Positions 9,180 through 19,893 of a stretch of DNA of 64,000 nt are shown here, in pieces; the first letter of the stretch is position 1, and every line of letters begins with the position of its first letter. The DNA is taken from NCBI GenBank assembly GCA_963695405.1, contig CAVOGJ010000003.1, positions 372,001-436,000 of the forward strand, written 5' to 3'. This stretch comes from CAVOGJ01 sp963695405. Its GTDB lineage: Bacteria; Planctomycetota; Planctomycetia; Pirellulales; Pirellulaceae. The notes beneath the pieces were generated by a model, which worked only from the letters and a program-made list of their open reading frames with translations, had not been told where the DNA came from and did no database searches. A program made the position numbers and the translations under genes.

Positions 9180-10282
9180 ACGACGCGGCCCCCACCCCCG
9201 AGGCAGCTACGGTTGTCCCGACGTTTCTCGATCTTTGCGCTGGTTGGCACAAAGCTGCCGAGAAAATGGAAAAATTTCATCGTTTGCTGACCACCGATGC
9301 CAAAGTCGCCCAGACGCCCAAGGAACTGGTGTGGACTCTGAATAAGGCTAAACTTTATCGCTTCATCCCCGTCGTGCCCGAGTCCGAACGAAAGCGGGTC
9401 CCCCTGCTGATGGTCTTCGCGATCATGAATCGGCCGCATGTCCTCGACCTGCGTCCCGGACACAGCTATGCCGAGTATATGCTGCGGCACGGCTATGACC
9501 TCTATCTACTGGATTGGGGCGCGCCGGGCCCAGAAGACAAAGATCTGACATTCGACGACTATACGCTGGAATACCTCCCGCGCGTGGTCCGCAAGCTAAA
9601 GAAAGTCTCGGGATCAGACGAATTCAGCATGCTGGGGTGGTGTCTCGGCGCCCTCATCAGCACCATGTACTCGGCACTCCGCCCGGATGACGGGCTGAAG
9701 AACCTGATTTTGCTGACCGCACCGCTCGATTTCGCGGACGCGACCGCGGGGGGCTTCAGCCGCTGGTCGAGTAATCCGGCCTTCAATGCCGACATCGTCG
9801 TCGAAAAATTCGGCAACGTGCCGGGCGAGATGATCGACAATGGCGCGAAGATGCTCAAGCCGATTGAGAATTATTTCGGTAGCTATACCATGCTCTGGGA
9901 CCGGATAGAAGAACCAGGCTCGGTAGAGGCCTGGCACGCCATGAATACGTGGGTGCGGGACATCATCCCGATGGCCGGAGCGACGTATCGGCAGCTGATC
10001 AACGAACTCTACAAGGAGAATCGCCTGATGGAAGGCACTATGAAGCTCCGTGGCGAGTTGGTCGAACTAAAGAAGCTGCGGGCAAACGTGCTGAATGTCA
10101 TCGCCGAGTCGGACCACATCACGCCCCCCTGCCAGTCGGATCGCATCATGGACTTGATCGGCAGTGAGGACAAAGAAGTCTTCCGCGTCCGCGGCGGACA
10201 CATCGGCATCATGGCAGGCCGCGGTGCCGAGAAGAATACGTGGCCACACATCGAGTCCTGGCTGGCGGCTCGGTCGGATTAA
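9176..10282 (+). CDS. phaC: Class III poly(3-hydroxyalkanoate) synthase PhaC
   Basis: Polymerises (R)-3-hydroxyacyl-CoA into PHA at the granule surface. The 368-aa length fits class III (PhaC+PhaE) enzymes, and the alpha/beta-hydrolase core carries the lipase-box-like G-W-C-L-G with nucleophile C156, D313 (E-S-D-H-I-T-P) and H342 (G-G-H-I-G). N-R-P-H-V-L-D-L and D-W-G-A-P are also family hallmarks. Translation is coupled to phaE through the ATGA overlap. Short-chain C4-C5 substrates are expected from the class, but this is inference. A second, longer synthase lies at 30112. Confidence 0.95.
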   Translation: MNDAAPTPEAATVVPTFLDLCAGWHKAAEKMEKFHRLLTTDAKVAQTPKELVWTLNKAKLYRFIPVVPESERKRVPLLMVFAIMNRPHVLDLRPGHSYAEYMLRHGYDLYLLDWGAPGPEDKDLTFDDYTLEYLPRVVRKLKKVSGSDEFSMLGWCLGALISTMYSALRPDDGLKNLILLTAPLDFADATAGGFSRWSSNPAFNADIVVEKFGNVPGEMIDNGAKMLKPIENYFGSYTMLWDRIEEPGSVEAWHAMNTWVRDIIPMAGATYRQLINELYKENRLMEGTMKLRGELVELKKLRANVLNVIAESDHITPPCQSDRIMDLIGSEDKEVFRVRGGHIGIMAGRGAEKNTWPHIESWLAARSD

Positions 10283-10288
10283 GCGTCA

Positions 10289-11897
10289 ATGACCGCAACC
10301 TGGGATTTTTTGCTCGACGAGTCGGCACTCGCGGCCGTACTGCCCGCTGAATTCGCGCATTTTGCCCGTCCCGTGCGGGACGGGTTGAGCTTGTTCCTCA
10401 GCGGACTTCCCCGCGACCGCCAGTCCACGATCCTCCGCGCTCAGGCCCGCCTGCCGGCCGCGGCCGGTTTCTCAGAGCGGATCGGGTTGCTCGCCCAGTC
10501 GTCGCCGGTCCTGCAGAAGCTGGGCCAGATCCTGGCGCGGGAGCAACGGCTAGCCGCTCGAGCTGCGGGTCCATCTGCGGGCCCTCGAATCGCTTCCCGC
10601 CTCGGTCCCCTTCGACACCATCCAGAAAACCTTGACCGACGAGTTGGGTTCCCTGCCGGCGCGAGGGGTCACCCTGCTGCCACCAGCTATCGCCGAGGCG
10701 AGCGTGGCGGTCGTTATTCCGTTCCGTCAAGACCAAGACGCTGGTGGTCATTCGCAGACAGAGGGTGTCTTTAAGGTCCTGAAGCCGGGGATCGAGGAGC
10801 AATTGGAAGAGGAACTTGCACTGCTCGAACGTGTCGGAGAGCATCTTGACAGCCGCTGTGAAGCACTCGGCATTCCCCATTTGGACTATCAGGAGTCGTT
10901 TCAACTTGTACGAAGCAAGCTTTCGGAAGAGGTGGAACTGGGCCATGAACAACGGCACCTGATTCAAGCGGGGGAGTATTTTGCCGACGAACCGCAGGTG
11001 CACATCCCTGCCTTATTCGATCATTGCACTTCCCGCGTGACCTCGATGGAGCGGCTCTTTGGCAGCAAGGTAACGGAGCATCGCCTGGAAGACCCCCGCC
11101 GCAAGCGGCGGCTGGCGAAGCTGATTGCAAAGTCACTCATCGCCAAGCCGGTCTTTTCTCGGTCAAGCCATGCTCTGTTTCATAGTGACCCCCACGCCGG
11201 AAACCTCTTTATCACGGACGACGATCGTCTGGGAATTCTCGATTGGAGCCTGGTGGGATCGTTGGGAGTCCCCGAACGCGTGGCCATCGTGCAAATTCTA
11301 CTCGGTGCCATCACGCTCGATACGCAGCGTATCGTGTCGGTGTTGGCGCGGCTGGCCGACGCGCAACGCTGGGACGCCGCCGCGACGGAGCGGGTCGTGA
11401 CGCACTGGATCCAACGCGTACGCCGCGGGCAATTTCCCGGCCTGCGATGGTTGATGGGCATGCTGGATGATGCCGTCCAGACGGCCCGCCTGCGTGTGAG
11501 TGTCGACCTGATGCTGTTCCGCAAGTCGCTGCACACGTTGGAGGGCGTCGTGGCCGAAGTTGGCGAACGCAGCGGACAAATCGACCGGGCGCTCAGCGTC
11601 GAATTTCTCCGCCATTTTGCGGCAGAATGGCCCCAGCGATGGGTTCGCTGGCCCGCGTCTCGCGATTTTGCCACGCGCATTTCCAACTTGGATTTGACCG
11701 ACACCCTGCTGAGCTATCCGACGACCGTTACCCGCTTTTGGACTGGCCATGCCTTCGATATCCTGGAGTCCTGCGTGCGACGGTGGGAATCGCGCCTGAC
11801 AGGGAACGTGGCTCCCGAGATGGTTGCCTCCCAGGCAGCCCTCACCAGCCCATCAGCTGGCAGTTACCCGCACGCCCTTCCCCCATCCAAGGAGTGA
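10289..11897 (+). CDS. UbiB/ABC1 (AarF) family atypical kinase-like protein, frameshifted
   Basis: Starts 6 bp after phaC, so it is probably co-transcribed. The first frame gives K-L-G-Q-I-L-A-R-E, the KxGQ motif of UbiB proteins. The frame then changes near 10553 (one surplus base), after which L-P-L-E-L-R and the rest of the kinase-like fold follow: F-K-V-L-K-P-G (nucleotide-binding Lys region), H-S-D-P-H-A-G-N-L-F (catalytic loop) and I-L-D-W-S in place of the usual I-D-F-G. The repaired product is about 535 aa. UbiB proteins act on membrane lipids or quinone-related pathways and have unorthodox ATPase activity; a PHA-linked role is only suggested by position. No C-terminal membrane anchor is obvious. 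Confidence 0.8.
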
Positions 11898-11899
11898 CC

Positions 11900-12331
11900 A
11901 TGACTGTCAAGTCGCTGAATCACATCGGCATCGCTGTTCGCTCGATTGACGAGCAGAAGGCCTATTATCAAAACGCCTTGGGACTTGAGTTTGAAGGGCT
12001 GGAGGAGGTGCCCAGCCAGAAAGTTCGCGTCGCCTTCTTTCGCGCTGGGGAGGTCCGCATCGAGTTACTGGAACCGACCCAACCAGACAGTCCGGTCGCC
12101 AAGTTTTTGGAACATCGGGGCGAAGGGCTGCACCACATGGCGTTCACGGTGGACGACATCCAAGCCCGCATCGACGAACTGAAGCAATCCGGTCTGCGGA
12201 TGATCGACGAACGTCCCCGCGGCGGTGCGCACCACATGCAAATTGCCTTTATGCACCCCAAGAGCACGTTTGGTGTCCTCACCGAATTGTGCGAACCGAT
12301 GCCGGCCGGTCAGTCCCCCACGCAAACATGA
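11900..12331 (+). CDS. mce: Methylmalonyl-CoA epimerase
   Basis: Interconverts (R)- and (S)-methylmalonyl-CoA, linking the mutase to biotin-dependent (de)carboxylation. This 143-aa VOC-fold protein has metal-ligand motifs N-H-I-G-I-A-V near the start, L-H-H-M-A-F-T-V in the middle and L-T-E-L-C-E at the end. AAGGAG sits at 11889-11894, right for ATG 11900; the frame is open much further upstream, but that part overlaps the ubiB-like gene. The mutase subunits follow directly. Confidence 0.93.
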   Translation: MTVKSLNHIGIAVRSIDEQKAYYQNALGLEFEGLEEVPSQKVRVAFFRAGEVRIELLEPTQPDSPVAKFLEHRGEGLHHMAFTVDDIQARIDELKQSGLRMIDERPRGGAHHMQIAFMHPKSTFGVLTELCEPMPAGQSPTQT

Positions 12332-12352
12332 TCACGGAATGCCGAGAGACGA

Positions 12353-14495
12353 ATGACCACGACACTCACCGACAATTTTTCCATCAAAGACGATTTTCCG
12401 CCGGTCGACTATGATGACTGGCGATCCCTGGTCGAGGAGGCGCTTCAGGGAGCACCGTTTGAAAGGAAGCTGGTGACGCACACGTATGAGGGGATCGATG
12501 TCCAGCCCCTCTATTGTCGCCGCGACGCGATCGACGGGGAAGATCCGTACGGATTTCCCGGCTCTCCGCCCTTTGTCCGCGGTACGCAACCGCTCGGCGC
12601 GGTGATCGCCGGTTGGGATTCGCGTCCGGAACATGCGCACCCCGACTTGACGGTCACGAATCGGGCGATTCTGGAGGATCTCGAGGGGGGTGCGACCTCG
12701 CTGCTGTTGCGACTCGACGCGGCGGCTCGCGAAGGACGCGATCCCGACGAGCCAGAGGCCGATCCGCTTGCCGGACAGGATGGATTGATGGTTTACGGCA
12801 TCGATGATCTCGACGCCGCGCTGACCGGCGTCCACCTGAACATGATTGGCGTGGCGCTTGACGCGGGCGCCGCTTACTTGCCTGCCGCGGCGCTGCTTGT
12901 CGGACTATGGCAACGCCGCGATGTCGCGGCGGCCGAGGCGCGCGGAGCCTTCAATGCCGACCCGTTGGGCACGCTGGCTCGACAAGGCCATCTGCCACTC
13001 GATCCGGATAGCGCACTCACTTTGATGGCCAATTTGGCAAGCTGGACGGCCGAGCACTACCCGCAGGTGACGGCCATCGGTGTGGATACCGCGGTCTACC
13101 ACGACGCCGGTGCCACCGCAGCTCAGGATATCGCCTTCGGCATGGGAACGGCGGTCGCCTATCTACGAGCGATGACCGGCGGGGGCCTCGACATCGATCA
13201 GGCGGCTCGACAAATCTTGTTTCGCATCGAATTGGGAACACACCATTTCCTGGCCCTGGCCAAACTACGGGCCGCTCGCCGTGTCTGGTCTCGGATCGTC
13301 CAAGCGTGCGGTGGCTCGGACCACGCCGCTGCGATGCAAATTCATGCCCGTACCAGCCGCCGTGTGCTCACGCGGCGCGATCCCTACGTGAATCTTCTCC
13401 GCAACACGGTCGCCGTTTTTGCCGCCGGCTTGGGCGGCGCCAATGTGATCACGTCGGTGCCATTCGATGCGCTAACCGGCTTGCCGGACGAATTCAGTCG
13501 CCGTGTCGCCCGCAATACCGTCCTCGTATTGCAGGCCGAGGCGCACTTGCATCGTGTGCTCGACCCGGCCGGGGGCAGCTGGTACCTCGATCGCCTGACG
13601 GCACAACTGGCCGACAAGGCGTGGGAGCTGTTTCAAGCAATCGAACGCCAGGGAGGCATGCTGGCCGCCTTGCAGAGTGGCTGGATCGCCAGCGAAATCG
13701 ATACGGCCTATGCCCCCCTGCGCGAAAGACATCGCTCGCCGAAAGGAAGGCATCACGGGCGTCAGTGAGTTTCCGAACGTGAGTGAATCGCCCGTCACTC
13801 ATCCGGCTCCGGATCCGGTCCTGTTGAAATCGGTGGCACAGCAGCGCGTGCGGGCGGCCCGCCAGGAAGACATCGAGCTTTCGATCGCGGCGACGCCGGC
13901 CGGTTGCACCTCGGACCTGGTCGCGGCCGCCGCGGCCGGCGCCACCGTGGGACAAATGGCCCGCGCCGTCCGTTTTCATGAGACCCCCGCTCCCACCCTT
14001 CCACCACTCGAACCGCGGAGTTTCGCCGAACCTTTCGAGGAGTTGCGGGACGCCAGCGATGCCTGGGCGGACGCCCACGGTCACCGGCCCCGTGTGTTCC
14101 TGGCGAATATGGGACCCCTGGCCCACTTCACGGCGCGCGCCTCGTACGCGAAGAATTTTTTCGAGGCGGGCGGCTTTCAGGTGATCGGCGACGAGGGATT
14201 TGCGGACGCGGCAGCCGCAGCCACCGCCTTTGCCCAGAGTGCCGCCGGCGTCGCCGTGATTTGCTCTTCCGACAAATTGTATCCGGACATCGTGCCGGAA
14301 GTCGCACGCCAACTGAAACAATCCGGAGCGCGGACCGTCGTGTTGGCCGGATTTCCTGGGGATCATGGCCCGGCGTGGGAAGCGGCCGGTGTCGATCGCT
14401 TCATTTTCATGAAATGCGATGTCTTAGAAACTCTCCGCGATCTATTGCGGGAAGAAGGGGTCTGGAATCCGCAGGAGGCCGCGCACGATGAATAA
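12353..14495 (+). CDS. mutA: Methylmalonyl-CoA mutase small subunit, frameshifted
   Basis: Non-catalytic partner of the B12-dependent mutase that interconverts succinyl-CoA and (R)-methylmalonyl-CoA. The first frame carries the barrel domain (G-I-D-V-Q-P-L-Y; F-V-R-G-T-Q-P; L-D-P-A-G-G-S-W-Y-L-D). At a run of six C (13713-13718) the frame must shift to continue as D-I-A-R-R-K-E-G-I-T-G-V-S-E-F-P-N and the B12-like domain, which ends at 14495. One surplus C explains it. As in other small subunits, the C-terminal domain lacks the DxHxxG cobalamin-ligand motif. The repaired length of about 713 aa is at the long end for the family. It overlaps mutB by 8 bp. Confidence 0.85.
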
Positions 14496-16706
14496 GCCCA
14501 AAATACCGAACTTTGCCGAGATACCCCTGCGGACCGGCACGGAAAAACGGACCGGACGAGATGTCTGGCAATCCGCCGTCCACCAACCACCCGAACACCT
14601 TGTCTGGCAGACGCCGGAGCACATTCAGGTGCAACCACTCTACTCCGCAGCCGATCTGGAGGTCGTCGACCATCTGGATACGATGCCGGGGCTGCCGCCC
14701 TTTCTTCGTGGACCCTATGCGACGATGTACGTCGAACGACCGTGGACCGTTCGCCAATACGCGGGATTTTCGACGGCCAAGGATTCAAATGCCTTCTATC
14801 GCCGCAATCTGGCGGCTGGTCAAAAAGGCTTGAGCATCGCCTTCGATCTGGCGACCCACCGCGGTTACGATTCAGACCATCCCCGTGTCACTGGCGATGT
14901 GGGCATGGCAGGGGTGGCCATTGACAGCATCTATGACATGCGGACCCTGTTCGATGGCATTCCCCTCGATCGGATGAGTGTTTCGATGACCATGAATGGC
15001 GCGGTGCTTGCCGGTCATGGCGCTCTACATCGTGGCAGCCGAGGAACAAGGCGTTCCGCCGGAACAGTTGGCCGGAACGATCCAGAATGACATTCTCAAA
15101 GAGTTCATGGTTCGCAACACCTACATTTACCCACCTGCCCCCAGCATCCGCATCATTGCCGACATCTTTGAGTTCACAAGTCAGCGGATGCCGAAGTTCA
15201 ACAGCATCAGCATCAGCGGCTATCACATGCAAGAAGCGGGCGCCACAGCCGATCTGGAATTGGCGTACACCTTGGCTGATGGCCTTGAATATGTGCGTAC
15301 CGGACAACAAGCGGGACTGGCGGTCGACGCGTTTTGCCCGCGGCTGTCGTTCTTTTGGGCGATTGGCATGAATTATTTCATGGAAGTCGCCAAGCTGCGG
15401 GCGGCACGCATGATCTGGGCCAAATTGATCAAGACGTTCGAGCCGAAGAATCCGAAGAGCCTCTCGTTGCGGACGCACAGTCAGACAAGTGGTTGGAGTC
15501 TGACCGCTCAGGATGTCTATAACAATGTGGTCCGCACCTGCCTGGAGGCCATGGCCGCTACGCATGGTCACACGCAATCGCTGCACACGAACGCCCTGGA
15601 CGAGGCGCTGGCGCTGCCGACCGATTTTTCGGCCCGCATCGCCCGCAACACGCAGTTGTTCCTCCAGCAGGAGACGGACACGTGCGACGTCGTCGATCCG
15701 TGGGGCGGCAGCTATTATGTGGAACGCTTGACGCACGATCTGGCGCAACGGGCCTGGAGCCACATCCTCGAAGTGGAGGAACTTGGCGGGATGACCCAGG
15801 CGATTCAGGCCGGGATTCCCAAGATGCGGATCGAGGAGGCGTCGGCACGTACGCAGGCCCGTATCGACTCGGGACAGCAAACGGTCATTGGTGTGAACAA
15901 GTACCGTCTGACCACCGAGGAAAAACTCAACGTGCTGCAGGTTGACAATACGGCCGTCCGCGAGTCGCAGATTGCCAGCCTGCAGCAATTGCGTGCCAGC
16001 AGCGCGATCAGCAGCAGGTGCGACGTGGCCTTGCGAGCACTGACCCAGGCCGCAGGCGGCGACAACCGGAAACCTGTTGGAACTGGCCGTCCAGGCGGCA
16101 CGGGCCAAGGCGACGGTCGGCGAGATCAGCACGGCACTCGAGGACGTTTTCGGCCGCTACGAGGCGCCCGTGCAGTCGGTCCGCGGCGTGTATGCCTCGG
16201 CACTGGAGAATGACGATACGACGGCCGAGGTGCGACGACTGGTCGATCGCTTCGAGCAAGTCGAAGGCCGACGGCCGCGAATTCTGGTGGCCAAAATGGG
16301 ACAGGATGGACACGACCGTGGACAAAAGGTGATTGCCAGTGCCTTTGCCGATCTGGGCTTTGATGTCGACATCGGTCCGCTCTTCCGCACGCCGGCCGAG
16401 ACGGCCCGGCAGGCCGTCGAGAACGATGTGCATATCGTGGGCGTCAGCTCATTGGCGGCGGGTCACTTGACGCTCGTGCCCCAGTTGCGCGACGAACTGG
16501 CCGCGCTCGGGCGGTCGACGACATGATGATCGTTGCCGGCGGCGTGATTCCCCCGAATGATCGCGACAAACTGCTGGCTGCCGGCGCCGTCGGCCGTGTT
16601 TGGTCCAGGTACCGTCATCGGCGAGGCCGCCGTCCAACTGGTGCAGAGCCTTGCCGAACGGCTGGGCTTGAATCTGGACGATGCGACTCAGGCGGCGGAA
16701 GCCTGA
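14488..16706 (+). CDS. mutB: Methylmalonyl-CoA mutase large (catalytic) subunit, four frameshifts
   Basis: Adenosylcobalamin-dependent rearrangement of methylmalonyl-CoA and succinyl-CoA. The substrate barrel shows P-Y-A-T-M-Y, S-M-T-M-N-G-A-V-L and S-G-Y-H-M-Q-E-A-G-A; the cobalamin domain has the ligand motif G-Q-D-G-H-D-R-G, then S-S-L-A-A-G-H and A-G-G-V-I-P-P-N-D. The sequence must change frame near 15009, 16067, 16510 and 16595 (surplus, surplus, missing and surplus base) to recover the family sequence, which ends A-T-Q-A-A-E-A at 16706. The repaired length of about 738 aa is normal. The last frame ends 13 bp before meaB. Identity is certain, but whether the gene is intact in the organism needs raw reads. 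Confidence 0.85.
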
Positions 16707-16719
16707 CCGGTGAGGCGGC

Positions 16720-17730
16720 ATGACGCGCGATAATCCCCACCGCCGGGAGCTGACGCTCGAGGAATATGACTTCGGGGTGCGAGCTCGTGACATCGCCGTG
16801 CTGCCCCGCGCCTTGACCCTGGTGGAATCGAACCTCTCCCGCCATCAGCGACAGGCCGAGGCGTTGATCACGCGATTGTTGCCTTTTACCGGCCAGGCGA
16901 TGCGGGTCGGCATCACCGGGGCGCCAGGCGTGGGGAAGAGCACATTCATCGAGGCAGTAGGCTTACATCTGGTAGGGCGAGGCCACCGCGTCGCCGTGCT
17001 GGCCGTCGATCCATCCAGCGGCGTCAGCGGCGGGAGCATCTTGGGTGACAAGACACGCATGACACGGTTATCGGCCGAACGTAATGCTTTTATCCGACCC
17101 TCCCCTTCGGCCGGCACGCTGGGCGGGGTGGCCCGAAAGACGCGGGAAAGCATGTTGCTGTGCGAGGCGGCTGGCTACGATGTCGTCCTGGTAGAAACGG
17201 TCGGCGTGGGTCAGTCAGAGACGATGGTGGCGGACATGACCGATTGCTTCCTGGCCCTCATGCTCCCCGGTGCCGGCGACGAATTGCAAGGGATCAAACG
17301 CGGCCTGCTCGAGCTGGTCGACGTGATTGCGGTCAACAAAGCAGATGGGGCGACCCGCGCGGCAGCCGAACTGGCGGCTCGGCAATACGAAACGGCGCTC
17401 CATTCGCTGCTGGGTCGGCACGGCCGGGTGCCCCAGGTGATGACCTGCAGCGCCCTGCAGAACGACCATGTCGTCGCCGTCTGGGACGCCCTGGCGGAAC
17501 AGTACGAGCGGCTGCGGAGAAGTGGAGAACTCACGGATCGGCGGCGGAAACAAGGGGTCCGGTGGCTGTGGAGTACCATCGACGATCGCCTGCGACATGC
17601 GGTTCGTGATCACCCGGGCGTCCGCGCGATCCGGTACGAGCTGGAGTCCGCCGTCTTGGCGGGTAATCTTCCTCCCGAAGTGGCGGCACGTCAAATTCTG
17701 GATGCTTTCGGCTGGCATGACCGGCAATGA
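16720..17730 (+). CDS. meaB: Methylmalonyl-CoA mutase-associated GTPase MeaB
   Basis: G3E-type GTPase chaperone that gates cofactor loading and protects or repairs the B12 mutase. The 336-aa protein has Walker A G-A-P-G-V-G-K-S-T (67-75), D-P-S-S-G-V-S-G-G-S-I-L-G-D-K-T-R-M, the switch-region motif E-T-V-G-V-G-Q-S-E and the guanine-specificity N-K-A-D. It follows mutB by 13 bp, the usual arrangement. The frame is intact, unlike its mutase partners. Confidence 0.95.
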   Translation: MTRDNPHRRELTLEEYDFGVRARDIAVLPRALTLVESNLSRHQRQAEALITRLLPFTGQAMRVGITGAPGVGKSTFIEAVGLHLVGRGHRVAVLAVDPSSGVSGGSILGDKTRMTRLSAERNAFIRPSPSAGTLGGVARKTRESMLLCEAAGYDVVLVETVGVGQSETMVADMTDCFLALMLPGAGDELQGIKRGLLELVDVIAVNKADGATRAAAELAARQYETALHSLLGRHGRVPQVMTCSALQNDHVVAVWDALAEQYERLRRSGELTDRRRKQGVRWLWSTIDDRLRHAVRDHPGVRAIRYELESAVLAGNLPPEVAARQILDAFGWHDRQ

Positions 17731-17944
17731 AACGACTGGCCAAGACACTCGGCGCAGGAACCGTAAAGAATCCGCTGGAAAAAGTCGCCCGCTGGGATTC
17801 GACCGCGAGCCTGCCCACCCGACTTGCGGCCCCGGTTGTTTTTTCCACGGCCAGTCGTCATAACCCTGGCGGATATGAAGGTGTGAAGATAGAAACCAAA
17901 GCTTCGATAAGACTTTCCCCGGATGTGGGAGAAGAGATGACGTC

Positions 17945-19498
17945 ATGAGTATGCGAAAAGAAATGCTGGACGATTTAGAACGGCGGCAAGCTGAATTGCG
18001 GTGCGGTGGTGGCGCTGCGCGACACGAGAAACGGCGCGAACAGGGGCTGCTGTCCGCCCGAGAACGGCTGGACATCTTTTTTGATCCCAACACCTTTCAG
18101 GAATGGGGCATGCATGTAGAGCATGCTTGCCATGATTTTGGTATGGATGGCAAGCCGATGCCCTGCGATGGGGTCGTCACGGGAGTCGGCCGCGTCGCTG
18201 GGCGGCCGGTGGCCGCGTTCAGCCAGGATGCCACCGTCGGCGGAGGCTCGTTGGGACAACGGCACGCCAAGAAGATCTGCGACATCATGGATTATGCCAT
18301 CGAAGGCGGGATGCCATTCGTGGCGGTCAACGACTCAGGGGGCGCCCGCATTCAGGAAGGGGTCGAATCCCTTTCCGGGTATGGTCAAGTCTTTTACCGC
18401 AACGTGCTGCTCTCGGGTTGCGTTCCTCAGATCGGTGTCATCGCCGGTAATTGCGCCGGCGGTGCGGCTTATTCGCCAGCGCTGATGGATTTCCTGATCA
18501 TGACCCGCGAAAATGCCAACATGTTTATCTGCGGTCCTCAGGTCATTAAGGCCGCCACCGGGGTCGAATGCACCATGGAAGAGATCGGCAGTGCCGCGGC
18601 GAATGCCTCGATCAGCGGCAACGTGCATTTTGTCGCAGATGATGATCGGCACGCCATGCGGATCGCGACCGACTTGCTCTCCTATCTGCCGCAGAACAAC
18701 GTCGAAAACCCTCCTCACGCGCCGACCAATGAGATTTCGCTCGATGCCGACGAGTCGCTGAACGATCTATTGCCAGAGGATCCGAAGGGTTCCATGAACA
18801 TGTACGACGTGATCCACCGGATTGTCGACAAAGATCGTTTTCTGGAGGTGCATCGCGATTTTGCCCCCAACATCATCGTCGGCTTTGCCCGCGTGGATGG
18901 TGTGGTCGTCGGCCTGATTGCGAACCAGCCGAGCGTCAAGGCGGGTACGCTGGATATCGACGCCTCGGACAAGGGAGCCCGCTTCATTCGTTTCTGCAAT
19001 GCCTTTAATGTTCCCATCCTGACGCTCGTCGACGTGCCAGGTTTCCTGCCCGGCGTCGCCCAGGAACAGGGGGGCATCATCCGCCACGGCGCGAAGATGC
19101 TGTTCGCCTATTCGTCAGCGACCGTGCCCAAAATTACCGTCATCACGCGGAAGGCCTATGGTGGTTCCTACCTGGCCATGTGCAGTCGCGATCTCAAGGC
19201 CGATATGGTCTTCGCCTGGCCCACCGCCGAGATCGCAGTCATGGGGGCAGAGGGAGCGGTAAACGTTCTGTACCGCAAGGACCTGGCCGAAGCGAAGGAT
19301 AAGGAGGAATTGCGTGCGAAATTCGTCGACGAATATCGGAACCGTTTCGCGTCGCCCTACATGGCCGCCTCGCATGGCATGATCACCGACGTGATCTCGC
19401 CCGCCCAGACGCGGGGAGTGATATCGCTGGCCTTGCGTAATACCCTGACCAAGAGTGAGACTCGCCCACCCAAGAAACACGGATTGATTCCCTTATGA
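17945..19498 (+). CDS. mmdA: Methylmalonyl-CoA decarboxylase alpha (carboxyltransferase) subunit
   Basis: A 517-aa carboxyltransferase of the PccB/MmdA family, moving CO2 between (methyl)malonyl-CoA and biotin. It has two crotonase-like halves with the oxyanion glycines in G-G-A-R-I-Q-E-G and in N-C-A-G-G-A-A-Y-S, and the C-terminal-half R-K-A-Y-G-G-S-Y-L-A. By itself it could be propionyl-CoA carboxylase beta, but the next three genes are a free biotin carrier and OadG/OadB-like membrane subunits, so a Na+-translocating decarboxylase is the better call. GGGAGAAGAG precedes ATG 17945. The 214-bp gap after meaB has no convincing gene. A second paralogue lies at 31641. Confidence 0.85.
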   Translation: MSMRKEMLDDLERRQAELRCGGGAARHEKRREQGLLSARERLDIFFDPNTFQEWGMHVEHACHDFGMDGKPMPCDGVVTGVGRVAGRPVAAFSQDATVGGGSLGQRHAKKICDIMDYAIEGGMPFVAVNDSGGARIQEGVESLSGYGQVFYRNVLLSGCVPQIGVIAGNCAGGAAYSPALMDFLIMTRENANMFICGPQVIKAATGVECTMEEIGSAAANASISGNVHFVADDDRHAMRIATDLLSYLPQNNVENPPHAPTNEISLDADESLNDLLPEDPKGSMNMYDVIHRIVDKDRFLEVHRDFAPNIIVGFARVDGVVVGLIANQPSVKAGTLDIDASDKGARFIRFCNAFNVPILTLVDVPGFLPGVAQEQGGIIRHGAKMLFAYSSATVPKITVITRKAYGGSYLAMCSRDLKADMVFAWPTAEIAVMGAEGAVNVLYRKDLAEAKDKEELRAKFVDEYRNRFASPYMAASHGMITDVISPAQTRGVISLALRNTLTKSETRPPKKHGLIPL

Positions 19499-19887
19499 AA
19501 AAACTACGCATAACCATCGGCAACAAGTCGTACGATGTGACCGTCGAGGACTTGACCGAGGACGATTCCTACCAGATTACCAATCCGGTCATGGCTCGCC
19601 CCGCCCCCACTGCCCCGCCGTCGGCCCCCCCTTCGGCCACCGCCGCGACACCTCGTCCCCAACTGCCGGTCGACTCGGGCGCCGTCACCAGTCCCATGGC
19701 AGGGGCGATCAAGGCGGTGCTGGTCAAGGCAGGCGATGCGGTCAAACAAGGGCAGCCACTCGTGATTCTGGAGGCCATGAAGATGGAGAATCAGATTACG
19801 GCGCCGATGGCGGGTACGGTCCAGAAGGTTCATGTAACCGAAGGTGAGTCGGTGCAGGAAGCACACGTCCTCGTCATACTGGAGTAA
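19495..19887 (+). CDS. mmdC: Biotin carboxyl carrier subunit of methylmalonyl-CoA decarboxylase
   Basis: A 130-aa carrier: a short N-terminal beta region, a Pro/Ala-rich flexible linker (about 34-60) and a biotinyl domain with E-A-M-K-M-E-N, biotin-accepting K96, 34 residues from the end. It carries CO2-biotin from the carboxyltransferase to the membrane subunits. The start overlaps the mmdA stop (ATGA), so translation is coupled. Its biotin would be attached by the BirA-type ligase at 24675. Confidence 0.9.
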   Translation: MKKLRITIGNKSYDVTVEDLTEDDSYQITNPVMARPAPTAPPSAPPSATAATPRPQLPVDSGAVTSPMAGAIKAVLVKAGDAVKQGQPLVILEAMKMENQITAPMAGTVQKVHVTEGESVQEAHVLVILE

Positions 19888-19893
19888 TTCCCC

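Noticed and set aside
15990..16030. Possible extra pair of compensating indels in the mutB linker
   Set aside because: An alternative frame reads a little more like the family here, but the linker is variable and no stop forces a shift.
14888..16132. 414-codon minus-strand frame uninterrupted across the mutB breaks
   Set aside because: Antisense to unmistakable mutase sequence; long antisense frames are expected at this GC content.
15000..16600. Programmed ribosomal frameshifting in mutB
   Set aside because: Four shifts in one gene, in both directions and without slippery heptamers, do not fit a programmed mechanism.
17727..17948. 73-codon frame starting with ATGA overlap at the meaB stop and running to the mmdA start
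   Set aside because: Overlap is suggestive, but there is no RBS, the composition is unlike the neighbours and no family pattern appears.
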